From the IMG/VR virus record IMGVR_UViG_3300025785_000046, positions 1-35,506 of that record: 35,506 nt of DNA; one strand, given 5' to 3'. This document shows positions 23,500 to 31,344 of the stretch, one piece after another (position 1 is the first letter of the stretch; every line of letters begins with the position of its first letter). The DNA comes from a virus. The notes under the pieces are model-generated. The model saw only the letters and a list, made by a program, of their open reading frames with translations. It searched no databases and was not told where the DNA came from. The translations under genes were made by a program, and so were the position numbers.

Positions 23500-24385
23500 T
23501 TTATTCGTCGTAGCATACGAAAATGACTATCCACTATTAAAAATATTTGCCAATAGTATTGGTAAATTTTGTCAGAACTTACCAATAACAAATATTCATA
23601 TTGTTAATAATTGTGATGCGCAACTACTAGTATTAAATTTTGGTATGTTTAATGATCGGATAAAATTTTACAACTATAAAGATTTATATAATGGCAGGTT
23701 GATAGATGGATATGTGCGACAACAAGTTTTGAAATTATCTGCACATCAAGTATGTACTGCTAAAAATATTATAATACTTGATTCAAAAAATTTCTTTATA
23801 CGTAACATCACGAGCGCAGATTTTGTAATAGATAATAAATTTCATGCTTGCTATAGTCACACAATAACCCAAGACACGTTGCCAGAATATCCTATTAAAA
23901 AATATGCATTTGATTTATTCAGTGTATCAGTTGATACTCCAACAATGTCTATTAATACACCGTTTTTAATTAAGAAACAAACTCTTGAAGAATTAGAATC
24001 AGTACTTGTGCAGAATTTTAACTTAGCACTTGATAATTTTTTTGGTAATTTTGTGCCAGCAAGTACAAATGAATTTTATTTAATGCAAGCATATATTATA
24101 TCAAAATATGGTAGTTTAGAAGAATATTATTATTTCACTAATCCTTTTAGCACTGGTTTATGGGATTCAAACCTACATTTTCTTGATGACAGTATGACAT
24201 TGAAAGATTTCTTAAATGTTACCTATACTAATAAGTTTGATATAATGGTATCAGCAATTCATTACAGAAGTATTAAAGAAATGAATGATTCAGTTAAACA
24301 GCAACTTATAAATTATTGGACAGAACTTGATATCATTTCTCGTGATGAGGCATCTCAGATTATTAATGATATTGTAAATGAATAA
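23492..24385 (+). CDS. GT-A-like glycosyltransferase, tandem copy 2
   Basis: 297 aa, overlapping copy 1 by eight bases. It is a divergent paralogue: FDLFVVAYENDYPLLKIF, IIILDSKNFFI, MSINTPFLIKKQTLEELE and VSAIHYRSIKEM all align with copy 1, and both end with an E-x-x-x-I-I-N-D-x tail. It is equally A+T-rich. A tandem duplication with divergence suggests different acceptors or a heteromeric pair. No signal or membrane segment is present, so it acts in the host cytoplasm. Confidence 0.62.
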   Translation: MFDLFVVAYENDYPLLKIFANSIGKFCQNLPITNIHIVNNCDAQLLVLNFGMFNDRIKFYNYKDLYNGRLIDGYVRQQVLKLSAHQVCTAKNIIILDSKNFFIRNITSADFVIDNKFHACYSHTITQDTLPEYPIKKYAFDLFSVSVDTPTMSINTPFLIKKQTLEELESVLVQNFNLALDNFFGNFVPASTNEFYLMQAYIISKYGSLEEYYYFTNPFSTGLWDSNLHFLDDSMTLKDFLNVTYTNKFDIMVSAIHYRSIKEMNDSVKQQLINYWTELDIISRDEASQIINDIVNE

Positions 24386-24400
24386 CTGGTGTGCTATAGT
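24372..24400 (+). promoter_or_regulatory. Sigma70-type promoter with leaderless geometry
   Basis: TTGTAA (24372-24377), 17 bases, TATAGT (24395-24400), then six bases to ATG 24407. No Shine-Dalgarno is present. Confidence 0.6.
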
Positions 24401-24406
24401 ATGGTC

Positions 24407-25132
24407 ATGAGTGAATTGCAAAAGATTGCAGAAGAAGCAAGGCGTGATATGAAACCAGGCGAGCACAAATGCAAATATTGTGGTCAAGGGTTTGTGCGCG
24501 AAAGCACATTGGCAGTTCATCAATGTGAGCCAAAGCGTCGTGACTTGCAGCAAGGTGAGAAGGGCGTTATTATTGGTTTCAAAACTTGGTTGCGGTTTTA
24601 TGAACTTACGCAAGGCTCTGCTAAGTTAAAGACTTATGCAGACTTTTGTAATAACAACTTTTACAATGCATTTGTAAAGTTTGGGCGACACTGTGTAGCA
24701 ATTAGTGCAATCAATGTTAATCAGTTTATGGATTATGTGTTAAAGAAACAAATCAAGATTGATAACTGGTGCAAGGATAAGGTATATGAAGAATATCTAT
24801 ATGGATTGTTGCGCAGTGAAAGTTCAAGTGATGCACTAGAACGTTCAATCATAACCATGCAAGAATGGAGTGAAGAAACTGGTAATGATATTACTACATA
24901 CTTTACTGAGGTAAGTTCTAATCGTTTTGTGCAACATGTTTTAAATGGTCGTGTTAGTTGTTGGGCAATCTATTGCTGTGATAATGGTATTGCTAAATTT
25001 GAAACGCTAAGTGAAGAACAAGTTACACTGCTAATGCCATGGATTGATCCTGAGTTTTGGCAACGTAAGTTGCATGATTATACTGCTGATGCAGAATTAA
25101 CCAAGCATATATTGGCGCAAGCAAATTTCTAA
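24407..25132 (+). CDS. Zinc-finger conserved hypothetical protein
   Basis: 241 aa from ATG 24407 (ATG 24401 is also in frame, but the promoter geometry favours 24407). The N terminus has a C-x2-C-x12-H-x-C finger (Cys22, Cys25, His38, Cys40), so zinc and possibly nucleic-acid binding are likely. The rest is helical with LKTYADFCNNNFYNAFVKFG and a C-terminal WIDPEFWQRKLHDY. I recall such proteins from marine T4-like phages without assigned function. Its place among replication genes and its early-type promoter suggest a role in DNA metabolism; helicase-loader-like activity is conceivable but not shown. Confidence 0.6.
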   Translation: MSELQKIAEEARRDMKPGEHKCKYCGQGFVRESTLAVHQCEPKRRDLQQGEKGVIIGFKTWLRFYELTQGSAKLKTYADFCNNNFYNAFVKFGRHCVAISAINVNQFMDYVLKKQIKIDNWCKDKVYEEYLYGLLRSESSSDALERSIITMQEWSEETGNDITTYFTEVSSNRFVQHVLNGRVSCWAIYCCDNGIAKFETLSEEQVTLLMPWIDPEFWQRKLHDYTADAELTKHILAQANF

Positions 25133-25392
25133 TGACTAAAGAAAAGCAAAGATTTGTTGTTCCTTCTCCAATACCTGGCATTAATGGCAGCGAAGGACTT
25201 AGCATGTTAGTTATTTCTGATGTTAAGTTTTGGCAAGCAAATGAAAATGAAATTCGAGCATGGGTAAATGCTAATTTAAAAGAAGTATCGCCTGCATGGG
25301 AAAAGTGGGGAAATAAAAGTTGGCAAACTGGTATGGTATTGGTATTTGCTGATGAAGAAGACCGAATGTTATTCTTGATGAGATGGGCATAA
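25132..25392 (+). CDS. Small hypothetical protein
   Basis: 86 aa, coupled to the zinc-finger gene by TAATG (one shared base) and directly followed by ATG of the next ORF, so the three are translated together. It contains ISDVKFWQANENEIRAWVNANL and MVLVFADEEDRMLFLMRW, a compact alpha/beta outline. No family is recognised. The linkage suggests it could be a partner of the downstream polymerase-like protein. Confidence 0.55.
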   Translation: MTKEKQRFVVPSPIPGINGSEGLSMLVISDVKFWQANENEIRAWVNANLKEVSPAWEKWGNKSWQTGMVLVFADEEDRMLFLMRWA

Positions 25393-25953
25393 ATGGATAT
25401 TGACATAGACTTTGGAAACCGTGAGGATATCTTGAAACTTATCAAGCATATTCCTGCGAGCATTACTCGTGATGGTGTTGTTGTCAAGCACAACACTGGA
25501 GTCTATGTCAATCCCGTTCCTTATAATCCGATAACAGGATTATCTAATATTGATTATAATGAAGCCGAAGAACTTGGCTATATGAAATTAGATATGTTGA
25601 ATGTGCATATCTATAATTTAGTCAAGAGCAATGAGCATCTTGATGAGTTAGTAGCAAAAGAACCTGATTGGAATTTGCTTAAAGATAAAGAGTTTGTTGA
25701 TAAGTTGATGCATCTCAACAATCATTTTGATACAGTGCAAAAGCATTTTCCCGATACGCTAGAGAAACTAGCAATGGTATTGGCATTGATTCGCCCAAGT
25801 AAGCGATATCTTATTGGCAAACGATGGAAGGAAATTGCAGAAGAAATTTGGATTAAACCGCATGAAGGATATTACTTCAAGAAAGCACATGCGGTGTCAT
25901 ATGCCCAATTAGTAATGGTACATATGAATCTATTAGGAGAGACGCTTAACTAA
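25393..25953 (+). CDS. Miniature PolIII-alpha (C-family) palm-like protein
   Basis: 186 aa. The text follows the palm and fingers region of bacterial DNA polymerase III alpha. MDIDIDF (residues 1-7) matches the PDFDVDF motif with the catalytic Asp pair (D401/D403 in E. coli DnaE), and GYMKLDMLNV (63-71) with Asp67 matches KFDFLGL (D555). DTVQKHFPDTLEKLAMVLAL and IRPSKR (113-138) match the 'SFEDLIALLALYRPG' region, and YFKKAHAVSYAQLVMVHMNL (161-180) matches the FxKSHAxAYA helix. PHP, thumb, beta-binding and OB parts are missing, and the whole is about one sixth of DnaE. It starts directly behind the 86-aa ORF without a gap. It could be a catalytic minimal enzyme or a structural or decoy relic. 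Confidence 0.6.
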   Translation: MDIDIDFGNREDILKLIKHIPASITRDGVVVKHNTGVYVNPVPYNPITGLSNIDYNEAEELGYMKLDMLNVHIYNLVKSNEHLDELVAKEPDWNLLKDKEFVDKLMHLNNHFDTVQKHFPDTLEKLAMVLALIRPSKRYLIGKRWKEIAEEIWIKPHEGYYFKKAHAVSYAQLVMVHMNLLGETLN

Positions 25954-26304
25954 CTGCAATACACGGCGTTTTGTGCGACGTTCTGCAAGTTTAGCAATTG
26001 AAACAATATGACCTTGTTGTTCAACTATGTCTTTGCACGTTAGCGTTACTGTGCTGTAACGGTATGGATTCCATGTTTCTTTTAAAAATATGTTGATTGG
26101 TATAAGACGATTGCTTTCCCACCACCATATTTCTGCTGCTTCTAGAAACCCAAGTTTATCTTTTTCAGTTCGAAGTTTATTAAATGCATAGATTGAAACT
26201 ATATCAGTATCATGATTTTGTATAATACCTATGTAGTCACTATGCGTGTATTTTATATAACTTAGGAAAGGATATTTTTCAAGCATTTGTTCAATTGAAA
26301 TCAT
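25933..26304 (-). CDS. Hypothetical protein (minus strand)
   Basis: 123 aa, convergent with the polymerase-like gene (overlap of 21 bases at the 3' ends). It has a central AAEIWWWESNRLIPINIFLKE and a strongly basic tail (AERRTKRRVLQLVKR) that may bind nucleic acid. A good early-type promoter lies seven bases upstream of the ATG on the minus strand, and no Shine-Dalgarno is seen. The function is unknown. Confidence 0.55.
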   Translation of the reverse strand: MISIEQMLEKYPFLSYIKYTHSDYIGIIQNHDTDIVSIYAFNKLRTEKDKLGFLEAAEIWWWESNRLIPINIFLKETWNPYRYSTVTLTCKDIVEQQGHIVSIAKLAERRTKRRVLQLVKRLS

Positions 26305-26305
26305 A

Positions 26306-26312
26306 ATAAATA
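26306..26312 (+). promoter_or_regulatory. Late promoter of tail-like gene
   Basis: AATAAATA (26305-26312). The predicted start near 26318 gives a leader of about 12 bases starting within the AGGAG ribosome site region of GTG 26330. It overlaps the -10 region of the divergent minus-strand promoter. Confidence 0.6.
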
Positions 26313-26339
26313 TTGTAGGAGTCCATTCTGTGCAGCCAA
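26312..26339 (-). promoter_or_regulatory. Sigma70-type promoter of the minus-strand gene
   Basis: On the minus strand TTGGCT (26339-26334), 16 bases, TACAAT (26317-26312), then seven bases to the ATG (26304). This gives a leaderless or near-leaderless mRNA. Confidence 0.5.
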
Positions 26340-27118
26340 TTATAGGTTATTTATATACGCAAATTATTGATATTGTAAAGAACAGTGATTTCACACCTCA
26401 CACGGAGAATCAGTTAGTGTATGCAAAACCATTACAAATCTACAAAGGCGTAGATAATAGATTTCAGTTTTTGATTAAAAACCAAGATCAGAAACCTGTT
26501 AGCCTACTTGACAGTTCGGTTTTATTTAACCTAATTGATCCGACAACAAAAGAATTAGTTTTTAGTAGAGTGCTGCAGATGGTTTATACCGATACTGGCA
26601 CCGCTACTACATTGGTTGAAGGAACATTGCTAAATGATATTTCGGCAGGATTATATAATTATAGTATAGTAATTACTAGTCCAGAAGGCGAACAACAAAT
26701 TGCATTCAGTGATGATAATTATAATGCACAAGGTCAAGCAAGATTACTTGACAGCGTATATCCTGCATTTGTTCCAAGTGCCAATCTTTCTATTCCTGTT
26801 TATACAAATGATGTTAGTACTAACTATACTAATGTTGCCTATACAAGTACAACCGTTACAGCAGATCGTGTAAAATCACGTGCTGTTTATCAAACAGTTC
26901 AATATAATACAAATAGCTTTACTGGCAATATTGATATTCAAGCAAGCCAAGATTCAATAAGTGTTAGTAATGCAAACAATTGGGTAACTGTAAATACGGC
27001 TGTATTCAGTAATTCAACTGGCAATCGATATTATAATTTTCAAGGTAAGTTTGGCGCTGTTCGTTTTAAGGTTACACAAACTAGTGGCACGGTAAATTAT
27101 ATCGCATATCGTCCTTGA
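26330..27118 (+). CDS. Probable tail or baseplate structural protein
   Basis: 262 aa with a GTG start supported by AGGAG (26317-26321). The first part (KGVDNRFQFLIKNQDQKPVSLLDSSVLFNLIDPTTKELVF) resembles the N-terminal Ig-like domain of baseplate upper proteins of the BppU type. The remainder is Thr/Ser/Asn-rich with beta repeats (NIDIQASQDSISVSN, VRFKVTQTSGTVNYI), typical of fibre or adhesin domains. It is monocistronic with a late promoter upstream and an early promoter for primase behind, so it is a late structural insert inside the replication cluster. Confidence 0.6.
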   Translation: MQPIIGYLYTQIIDIVKNSDFTPHTENQLVYAKPLQIYKGVDNRFQFLIKNQDQKPVSLLDSSVLFNLIDPTTKELVFSRVLQMVYTDTGTATTLVEGTLLNDISAGLYNYSIVITSPEGEQQIAFSDDNYNAQGQARLLDSVYPAFVPSANLSIPVYTNDVSTNYTNVAYTSTTVTADRVKSRAVYQTVQYNTNSFTGNIDIQASQDSISVSNANNWVTVNTAVFSNSTGNRYYNFQGKFGAVRFKVTQTSGTVNYIAYRP

Positions 27119-27142
27119 CTTTTGTTATAAATCTGTTATATT
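27115..27142 (+). promoter_or_regulatory. Sigma70-type promoter of primase, leaderless geometry
   Basis: TTGACT (27115-27120), 16 bases, TATATT (27137-27142), then six bases to ATG 27149. The -35 box overlaps the stop codon of the previous gene. No Shine-Dalgarno is present. Confidence 0.62.
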
Positions 27143-27148
27143 AATGTT

Positions 27149-28147
27149 ATGGAAATTACTGACCAAATCATGCAGCATCTGCCATGGAAGCGCAAATCCA
27201 CGCCTAGCGGTTGGATAAGTTTCAATGCTGTTTGCTGCCATAATAATGGTCATGCAGTAGATACTCGTGGGCGTGGTGGTATTATGCCATCACCAGAGGG
27301 TGGTATCACTGCACACTGTTTTAACTGTCATTATACTGCCTCTTGGCAACCTGGTAATCGTTTATCATATAAGATGCGTCGTTGGATGTCATGGCTTGGC
27401 ATGGGCGATGATACTATTTCTCGTCTTAGTTTATTTGCATTGGCACAATCTACACCTGATGCTCCAAAGGTTGAACCTCGTGAGTTGCCAACTTATGAAC
27501 CTCGTGACCCATGTCCCGGTCGTCCTGTTACTAGTTGGCTTAATGATGGATATATCAATGAAGACGATTATAATTCTCTTGAAGCTGCTATTCATTATCT
27601 TGATGCTAGAGGGTTTGGTGATAAGTTGTCTGAGTTTTATTGGACCGATGACGCATCATTGAGAAACCGTGTGCTTGTTCCATTTACTTGGAAAAAGAGA
27701 CCAATGGGTTTTAGTGGTCGGCTGTTTGAGGATGGCAAGAAGAAGATAAAATACTTCTCTAACTATCCAAGCAATATGATATGGGGATATGATAAACAGC
27801 CTAAAGATGCAAAGTTTTGTATTGTTGTAGAAGGATTGTTAGACGCCGTTGCCATTGGTGCGCTTGCAATTTGTTCAAATGAAATCAATGATGGTCAGGC
27901 TCAAGTTATTGAAACACTTGACCGTGATATCATTGTTGTCCCTGACCGTGACAAGGCTGGTGGAGCAATGGTAGAGGCTGCGCTAAAGTATGGTTGGGGC
28001 GTAGCATTTCCTGATTGGGAAATGGGTATTAAAGATACGGCAGATGCTGTTGCAAAATACGGCACATTGTTCACGATGCGCAGTATTTTAGATAGTGTGC
28101 AAACTAACAAACTTAAAATTCAATTGGTATCTAAGAAATGGTTTTAA
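27149..28147 (+). CDS. 61: DNA primase (gp61-like)
   Basis: 332 aa (T4 gp61 is 342). It makes RNA primers for lagging-strand synthesis with gp41. The N-terminal zinc domain has Cys29/Cys30, His31, His35 and the pair Cys57/Cys60 in HCFNCHYT. The TOPRIM domain has CIVVEGLLDAVA (Glu228) and VVPDRDKAG with Asp266 and Asp268. GFSGRLFEDGKKKIKYFSNYP precedes it, as in TOPRIM primases. Two possible ATGs lie at 27144 (out of frame) and 27149; 27149 is in frame and matches the predicted transcription start. The end overlaps the following ORF by 10 bases. Confidence 0.9.
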   Translation: MEITDQIMQHLPWKRKSTPSGWISFNAVCCHNNGHAVDTRGRGGIMPSPEGGITAHCFNCHYTASWQPGNRLSYKMRRWMSWLGMGDDTISRLSLFALAQSTPDAPKVEPRELPTYEPRDPCPGRPVTSWLNDGYINEDDYNSLEAAIHYLDARGFGDKLSEFYWTDDASLRNRVLVPFTWKKRPMGFSGRLFEDGKKKIKYFSNYPSNMIWGYDKQPKDAKFCIVVEGLLDAVAIGALAICSNEINDGQAQVIETLDRDIIVVPDRDKAGGAMVEAALKYGWGVAFPDWEMGIKDTADAVAKYGTLFTMRSILDSVQTNKLKIQLVSKKWF

Positions 28148-28875
28148 AAATAGCAACATTTGGATGTTCTTGTACGTTTGGCGATGAATTTCCAGATGCA
28201 TCGCTGTACAACATTGTTCAACCAAGCAATCATACTTGGACAAATCATTTATATAAAGATGCTACCATATTTAATTACGGAATATCTGGAGCAGGTTGTG
28301 GTCAAATAATGACTAAAATTTTGTCTTCTGATTTAACAGACATTGATTTAGTTGTTGTTATGTGGTCATTTTTAGAAAGAATAACTTTTTATAAAAATAA
28401 TTTTCCTGTAAATTTTTCTCCAAGTGGTATTAATCTTTATGATCAAGATTTTAAAATATACAAACTAGTTTCACAAAAATTCAAAGACAAATCAAAATTA
28501 AAAAATTTACAAAATGTCTATGAAACTTTAGTATTTGAGAAAAAGATATTGTTTAATGAATATTTTAAAAATATATTATTGACTCAACAATACTTAAAAT
28601 TAATGAACAAAAAGTTTTATTTTACAAGCACGATTGATTATTTTTCAGAATATGAAACTATTAGAAAAAATATTAACAGTATTAACAGTGATACGGATAT
28701 CTTCTATTCTAAAATTGACAAAAATAAATTTTTTCTACCAGAAAATTTAGGATTTAATCAATGGGCAAGCAAGCATAACTATGAAAAATTTGAAAAAGGA
28801 CATTATGCAGAAATGGCACACATAGATTTTGCATCTTTATTTAAATTGTGGATCAACAATAATAGTGACAATTGA
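28138..28875 (+). CDS. SGNH-like accessory protein
   Basis: 245 aa, clearly more A+T-rich than its neighbours. It starts KIATFGCSCTFGDEFPD, a pattern of the GCSxTxG type found in SGNH-like phage proteins, and continues with IFNYGISGAGCG and LVVVMWSFLERITFY. The Ser is replaced by a Cys-Ser-Cys context and a His block is not obvious, so activity is uncertain. It overlaps primase by 10 bases and separates primase from helicase, which are adjacent in T4. This makes it a good candidate for a later insertion. It is related in outline to the protein at 20385. Confidence 0.5.
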   Translation: MVLKIATFGCSCTFGDEFPDASLYNIVQPSNHTWTNHLYKDATIFNYGISGAGCGQIMTKILSSDLTDIDLVVVMWSFLERITFYKNNFPVNFSPSGINLYDQDFKIYKLVSQKFKDKSKLKNLQNVYETLVFEKKILFNEYFKNILLTQQYLKLMNKKFYFTSTIDYFSEYETIRKNINSINSDTDIFYSKIDKNKFFLPENLGFNQWASKHNYEKFEKGHYAEMAHIDFASLFKLWINNNSDN

Positions 28876-28893
28876 TTAAATTAAAGATATAAT
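28865..28893 (+). promoter_or_regulatory. Sigma70-type promoter of helicase gene, leaderless geometry
   Basis: GTGACA (28865-28870), 17 bases, TATAAT (28888-28893), then six bases to ATG 28900. Only weak purine runs precede the ATG. Confidence 0.68.
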
Positions 28894-28899
28894 TACCTA

Positions 28900-30294
28900 A
28901 TGGCAAAAACATATGATAGCGCAATACAGAAGTTATTCGTTGAAATGATGTTAAGTGACCCGCAAAGTTATGTGCGTGTCCAAAACATCTTTAACCCAAA
29001 TAATTTTGACCGTAGTTTAAAAGGTGCAGCAGAGTTCATCAAGGAACACTGTGAAAAGCATACTGTTATGCCTATTGTTGAGCAGATTAATGCTGCTACC
29101 AATAACACCTTTGCCCAAGTTCCTGGTATGACTGATGATCATACCTCTTGGTTTTTGGAAGAGTTTGAAGACTTTACTAAGCAGAAAGAACTTGAACGAG
29201 CCATTCTTGCCGCCGCAGATTTGCTAGAGAAAGGTGATTTTGGTCCAGTTGAAAAACTTATTAAAGACGCTGTTCAAATCAGTCTAACCAAAGACCTTGG
29301 TACCGATTACTTTGCTGATCCTAAAGCACGTTTGATGAAAATCAAAGATAACAATGGTCAGGTTTCGACGGGGTGGAATGCACTTGATCAGAAATTATTT
29401 GGTGGGTTCAACAAGGGAGAACTTAACATCTTTGCTGGCGGTTCAGGTAGCGGTAAGTCACTGTTCATGCAGAACATTGCAGTTAATTGGATGCAACTTG
29501 GTCTCAATGGTGTATATGTTACGCTTGAATTGAGCGAAGAACTTACCTCTATGCGTATCGATAGTATGGTAACCAATATTGCCAGCAAGGATATCTTCAA
29601 AGACATTGATAATGTTGATATGAAGGTTGTCATGATGGGCAAGAAGAGTGGTAGATTACAGATTAAGTATCTACCAGCCCAAAGCAATATCAACGATGTT
29701 CGTTCTTATGTAAAGGAACTTCAAATTCGTACTGGTCGTAAGGTTGATTTTATTATGATCGATTATCTTGACTTGCTCATGCCTGTTAGTGCCAAGGTTA
29801 GTCCAAGTGATTTGTTCGTCAAGGACAAATATGTCTCCGAAGAAATTCGTAACTTTGCTAAGGAAATGCAAATCCTATTGGTCACTGCATCACAGTTGAA
29901 TCGTGCGAGTGTTGAAGAAGTAGAATTTGACCACAGTCACATTAGTGGTGGTATTTCAAAGATTAACACTGCTGATAATCTATTTGGTATCTTTACATCT
30001 CGCAGTATGCGAGAGCATGGCAAATATCAGTTACAGATTATGAAAACTCGTTCATCTAGTGGTGTTGGGCAAAAGGTTGAACTTGAGTTTGATGTTGATA
30101 GTTTGCGTATCCGTGACTTGCCAGATGATGGTGAAGGCATGACATTTAAGAAGCCAGTTAGCAGTATATTTGACGGTGTAAAAAATAAGAGTACTGTGAT
30201 ACCAGCAGCAGAGCCAGAAGAACGTGGCAAAATAGTTTCAGATGTCAATAGTACTAAGTTAAAACAAATGTTAGCTAACATAAAGAAAACTTAA
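28900..30294 (+). CDS. 41: Replicative DNA helicase (gp41-like, DnaB family)
   Basis: 464 aa (T4 gp41 is 475). It is the hexameric 5'-3' helicase of the replication fork. The N-terminal domain (about 1-130) is followed by a linker and the RecA-type motor: GGFNKGELNIFAGGSGSGKS with Walker A at 180-187, VYVTLELSEEL as the conserved Glu motif, Walker B FIMIDYLDLL (284-293), and LVTASQLNR followed by HISGG as sensor and loop segments. It is preceded by a consensus-like early promoter with the ATG at the predicted start of transcription. Confidence 0.93.
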   Translation: MAKTYDSAIQKLFVEMMLSDPQSYVRVQNIFNPNNFDRSLKGAAEFIKEHCEKHTVMPIVEQINAATNNTFAQVPGMTDDHTSWFLEEFEDFTKQKELERAILAAADLLEKGDFGPVEKLIKDAVQISLTKDLGTDYFADPKARLMKIKDNNGQVSTGWNALDQKLFGGFNKGELNIFAGGSGSGKSLFMQNIAVNWMQLGLNGVYVTLELSEELTSMRIDSMVTNIASKDIFKDIDNVDMKVVMMGKKSGRLQIKYLPAQSNINDVRSYVKELQIRTGRKVDFIMIDYLDLLMPVSAKVSPSDLFVKDKYVSEEIRNFAKEMQILLVTASQLNRASVEEVEFDHSHISGGISKINTADNLFGIFTSRSMREHGKYQLQIMKTRSSSGVGQKVELEFDVDSLRIRDLPDDGEGMTFKKPVSSIFDGVKNKSTVIPAAEPEERGKIVSDVNSTKLKQMLANIKKT

Positions 30295-30297
30295 ATA
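30291..30297 (+). promoter_or_regulatory. Late promoter with leaderless geometry
   Basis: TTAAATA (30291-30297) overlaps the helicase stop codon. Five bases separate it from ATG 30303. No Shine-Dalgarno is visible. Confidence 0.55.
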
Positions 30298-30302
30298 CTA
30301 TC

Positions 30303-31313
30303 ATGATTTCAATACAAGATGTAGTCCATTTACACATGGAATTTAGTTCGCTGTGCAATGCTCGTTGTCCGCAGTGTCCGCGTAATTTATTTGGCTATCC
30401 ATTTAATAGTGGATACGAAGAAACAAATCTTTCGTTAGAACTTGTTAAAAAATCTTTTAGTCCGCAGTTTATTTCACAATTAAAACATATATTGGTCAAT
30501 GGAAATCTTGGTGATTTTACTTCAAATTTAGAATCATTGGATATTATTCAATATTTTAAATCGCACAATGAAAAATTAAGAATAGAAATAAGCACAAATG
30601 GTAGCGCAAGAAATGCAGCATTTTGGGCAGACTTGGCACAGTTTAGTTATACAGAAGTTCAATTTTGTTTAGATGGTCTTGAAGACACTCACCATCTTTA
30701 TCGTCAAGATACTGATTATAATAAAATTTTGCAAAATGCAAAAACATTTATGGATAATGGTGGGCATGCTATATGGAAAATGATAAAATTTGACCATAAT
30801 TCACACCAAATAGAACAATGCAGAGAACTTTCTAAAAGTTTAGGTTTTGCTAACTTTTTATTAATAGATGATGGTAGATGCGTTGGTCCAGTATTTGATC
30901 GTGATGGAAAATTATCCCACATCATGGGCGATTGGGCTGGCGATACAGTAATTGAAAATATTATTGCTGACAAAAGTAATCGGAATAAAGAATTTTTTAT
31001 CTCGCCACATGTACCTGGTACAACATATTCTTGTTTTTCTAAGAATCAAAAATCGATATACATTGCATCAGATGGCAAAGTATATCCATGCTGCTTTATG
31101 GGTTTTAATCCAGAAAAATATGATAAAGGTTGGAATGGAAAACTAAATCAACAAATTAAACCATTGGTGTCACAGTATAGTTTGCACGAATATGATTTAG
31201 AAACATGCATGCGTTGGTTTAGTAAAGTTGAAAGTGCTTGGACTCGTGATAGCTACGAAGATGGTGCTCTTACAACATGTGTAAAAATGTGCGGAAAAGT
31301 TCCACAAGCATAA
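30303..31313 (+). CDS. Radical SAM enzyme with C-terminal cysteine cluster
   Basis: 336 aa. CNARCPQC (Cys18, Cys22, Cys25) is the canonical CxxxCxxC iron-sulphur motif. EISTNGSARN and FCLDGLEDTHHLYR are typical radical-SAM strands. A C-terminal region with SCFSKNQKSIYIASDGKVYP then CC, and TTCVKMCG (Cys326, Cys330), resembles a SPASM-type auxiliary cluster domain used for peptide or protein modification. It stands between gp41 and a late structural block and has a late-type promoter, so it may modify a virion protein. The substrate is unknown. It is A+T-rich compared with helicase. Confidence 0.8.
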   Translation: MISIQDVVHLHMEFSSLCNARCPQCPRNLFGYPFNSGYEETNLSLELVKKSFSPQFISQLKHILVNGNLGDFTSNLESLDIIQYFKSHNEKLRIEISTNGSARNAAFWADLAQFSYTEVQFCLDGLEDTHHLYRQDTDYNKILQNAKTFMDNGGHAIWKMIKFDHNSHQIEQCRELSKSLGFANFLLIDDGRCVGPVFDRDGKLSHIMGDWAGDTVIENIIADKSNRNKEFFISPHVPGTTYSCFSKNQKSIYIASDGKVYPCCFMGFNPEKYDKGWNGKLNQQIKPLVSQYSLHEYDLETCMRWFSKVESAWTRDSYEDGALTTCVKMCGKVPQA

Positions 31314-31319
31314 TTTCCA

Positions 31320-31326
31320 ATAAATA
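31320..31326 (+). promoter_or_regulatory. Late promoter
   Basis: AATAAATA (31319-31326). The predicted start near 31332 leaves about 13 bases before TTG 31345, including part of the CGGAG site. Confidence 0.55.
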
Positions 31327-31344
31327 ATAGCGGAGTAGTAGATT

